DNA of 6,300 nt from Alphaproteobacteria bacterium (GTDB lineage: Bacteria; Pseudomonadota; Alphaproteobacteria; Rhodospirillales; Rhodospirillaceae), in the NCBI GenBank assembly GCA_003250275.1, contig QKGW01000463.1:1-6300 (forward strand), read 5' to 3'. This document shows positions 5,873 through 6,300 of this stretch, piece by piece. Positions within the stretch are counted from its first letter, which is position 1. Each line of letters begins with the position of its first letter. The translations under genes were made by a program, and so were the position numbers. The notes below the pieces were generated by a model. It saw nothing but the letters and a program-made list of their open reading frames with translations, ran no database searches and was not told where the DNA came from.

Positions 5873-5928
5873 GCGGTCTCCAAACCGAACTTCAATTCCT
5901 GATGCCTTGAGCGGTATCAGGTGGGGGA

Positions 5929-5966
5929 TGGGGCACCTAGCAACAGAACGCCCCACTTCTTTTCCC
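5929..5966 (+). terminator. Rho-independent terminator of ssrA
   Basis: Arms TGGGGC (5929-5934) and GCCCCA (5950-5955) form a 6-bp G+C stem with a 15-nt loop, followed by CTTCTTTTCC. An alternative 5' arm, GTGGGG (5921-5926), can pair with CCCCAC. The position, just past the 3' hairpin of the tmRNA coding piece, fits the end of the ssrA transcript. Confidence 0.6.
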
Positions 5967-5977
5967 TGCAAGTTTCT

Positions 5978-6004
5978 GCCCCTCGACTTTCGTTAGGGGC
6001 TTTC
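5978..6004 (+). terminator. Second terminator-like hairpin after ssrA, in the sspB upstream region
   Basis: Arms GCCCCT (5978-5983) and AGGGGC (5995-6000) are extended inward by CGA/TCG (5984-5986 with 5990-5992, TT bulge) around a CTT loop. They are followed directly by TTTCTCC. It may back up the first ssrA terminator or reduce read-through into sspB. The T-tract is short. Confidence 0.4.
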
Positions 6005-6023
6005 TCCGTTCACCGAAGCTGCC

Positions 6024-6029
6024 TAATAT
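6024..6029 (+). promoter_or_regulatory. Weak candidate -10 box for sspB
   Basis: TAATAT (6024-6029) is the only AT-rich hexamer suitably placed between the hairpin ending at 6004 and the sspB start. It would give a leader of roughly 20 nt. No recognisable -35 lies 16-18 bp upstream (TTTCTC at 6001-6006). If it is not real, sspB must be reached by read-through from ssrA. Confidence 0.2.
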
Positions 6030-6056
6030 GGGCCGCCAAAACACGAGAGGCGCCCA

Positions 6057-6300
6057 GTGGAGAACCACCCGTACTTCGATTACGATGCCCTGGTCGAGCA
6101 GGCCCTGCGCGGCGTTGTGCGCGAGGCCCTGACCCGCGCCGCCGAGCACGGCCTCCCCGGCGACCATCACTTCTACGTCACCTTCCGCACCGATGCGGAG
6201 GGCGTGTCGATCCCGCCGCACCTCAAGGCGGCGCACCCCGAGGAGATCACCATCGTGCTCCAGCACGAGTATTGGGACCTCGGAGTCGACGTCGACGCGC
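6057..6300 (+). CDS. sspB: SspB-family ClpXP adaptor, alphaproteobacterial type (3' end outside window)
   Basis: I translated 81 codons from GTG at 6057 to the right edge. The product begins MENHPYFDYDALVEQALRGV and contains VVREALTRAAEHGLPGDHHF, then YVTFRTDAEGVSIPPHLKAA, then HPEEITIVLQHEYWDLGVDV. This order (FDYDALVEQALRGVVR, GLPG-HHFYVTF, PEEITIVLQHEYWDL) is the N-terminal body of the alphaproteobacterial SspB family. SspB dimers bind SsrA-tagged proteins and deliver them to the ClpXP protease in the cytoplasm. The tag-binding domain is mostly present, but the C-terminal tail that docks on ClpX is beyond the edge. The GTG start is supported by GAGAGG 6 nt upstream. The ATG at 6028 is out of frame. 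It lies just downstream of ssrA on the same strand, so the RNA that makes the tag and the adaptor that reads it are neighbours. Confidence 0.93.
   Translation, partial: MENHPYFDYDALVEQALRGVVREALTRAAEHGLPGDHHFYVTFRTDAEGVSIPPHLKAAHPEEITIVLQHEYWDLGVDVDA

Larger units (their letters stand above)
5643..5922 (+). ncRNA. ssrA: Two-piece (circularly permuted) transfer-messenger RNA precursor, alphaproteobacterial type
   Basis: The gene is permuted: the acceptor piece comes first and ends with an encoded CCA at 5723-5725, and the coding piece starts at 5749. The two halves form a 7-bp tRNA-like acceptor stem, GGGGGCG (5749-5755) with CGCCTCC (5715-5721), including the third-pair G-U also seen in E. 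coli tmRNA, with discriminator A5722. A T-stem CCGGG/CCCGG (5698-5702 with 5710-5714) closes a 7-nt loop GGCAGTG. The coding piece has GGATCGACG after the acceptor strand, as in other tmRNAs. The pieces can also join by CCATGAT (5673-5679) with ATCATGG (5782-5788), matching the expected P2 helix. A GNRA hairpin (GTCCGG-GCAA-CCGGAC, 5644-5659) lies at the 5' end, and a 9-bp hairpin (5898-5906 with 5913-5921) at the 3' end. With SmpB, tmRNA frees stalled ribosomes and tags the nascent chain. The outer ends are estimates. Confidence 0.95.

Noticed and set aside
5659..5895. Minus-strand ORF of 78 codons in the ssrA region
   Set aside because: It covers the tmRNA gene, whose base-paired structure explains the sequence. 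No ribosome binding site or recognisable protein.
5937..6266. Minus-strand ORF of 109 codons opposite sspB
   Set aside because: It is antisense to the conserved SspB N-terminus and runs through the ssrA terminator hairpins.
1..6300. Mobile element, CRISPR array or defence system
   Set aside because: No transposase, integrase, regularly spaced repeats or effector-like proteins were seen. The composition looks even across the window.

Overview
The window is G+C-rich DNA from an alphaproteobacterium. The strongest sign is a split, circularly permuted transfer-messenger RNA gene (two-piece tmRNA) followed by an alpha-type SspB gene. The HflK, Mrp, and ThyX proteins also read as alphaproteobacterial. 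A Rhodospirillales-like member is my guess from the style of the proteins and of the tmRNA tag, and it is not proven here. The content is mostly chromosomal housekeeping. I see no insertion sequence, phage gene, CRISPR array or defence island.

Layout: 1-1905 (minus strand) holds hflK followed directly by hflC, which runs off the left edge. These encode the membrane SPFH partners of the FtsH protease. 1906-2071 is a short divergent promoter region in which one AT-rich hexamer appears to serve as the -10 box in both directions. 2072-3157 (plus) is mrp/apbC, a P-loop iron-sulfur cluster carrier. 3158-3250 separates convergent genes and holds two perfect hairpins. 3251-5528 (minus) is a tight three-gene operon, transcribed thyX, then a PhzF-family isomerase gene, then a small lipoprotein gene of unknown function. 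5529-5642 is a second divergent promoter region containing a 9-bp inverted repeat around a TTATATC element. 5643-5922 (plus) is the permuted ssrA gene: acceptor piece ending in an encoded CCA, a 23-nt spacer, then the coding piece with tag (A)ANDNRAPVLAAA. Two terminator-like hairpins follow. 6057-6300 (plus) is the 5' part of sspB, which runs off the right edge.

How the genes relate: tmRNA rescues stalled ribosomes and tags the nascent protein. SspB is the adaptor that hands tagged proteins to ClpXP, so tag and tag-reader are encoded side by side on the same strand. HflK/HflC control FtsH, which in other bacteria is another protease for SsrA-tagged and membrane proteins. Two of the blocks therefore concern protein quality control. 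ThyX makes dTMP, Mrp handles Fe-S clusters, and the PhzF-like enzyme and lipoprotein are of unknown role. Nothing here is a clearly undescribed system. The items most worth a second look are the tmRNA tag and its adaptor, the two promoter regions, and the unrecognised lipoprotein.
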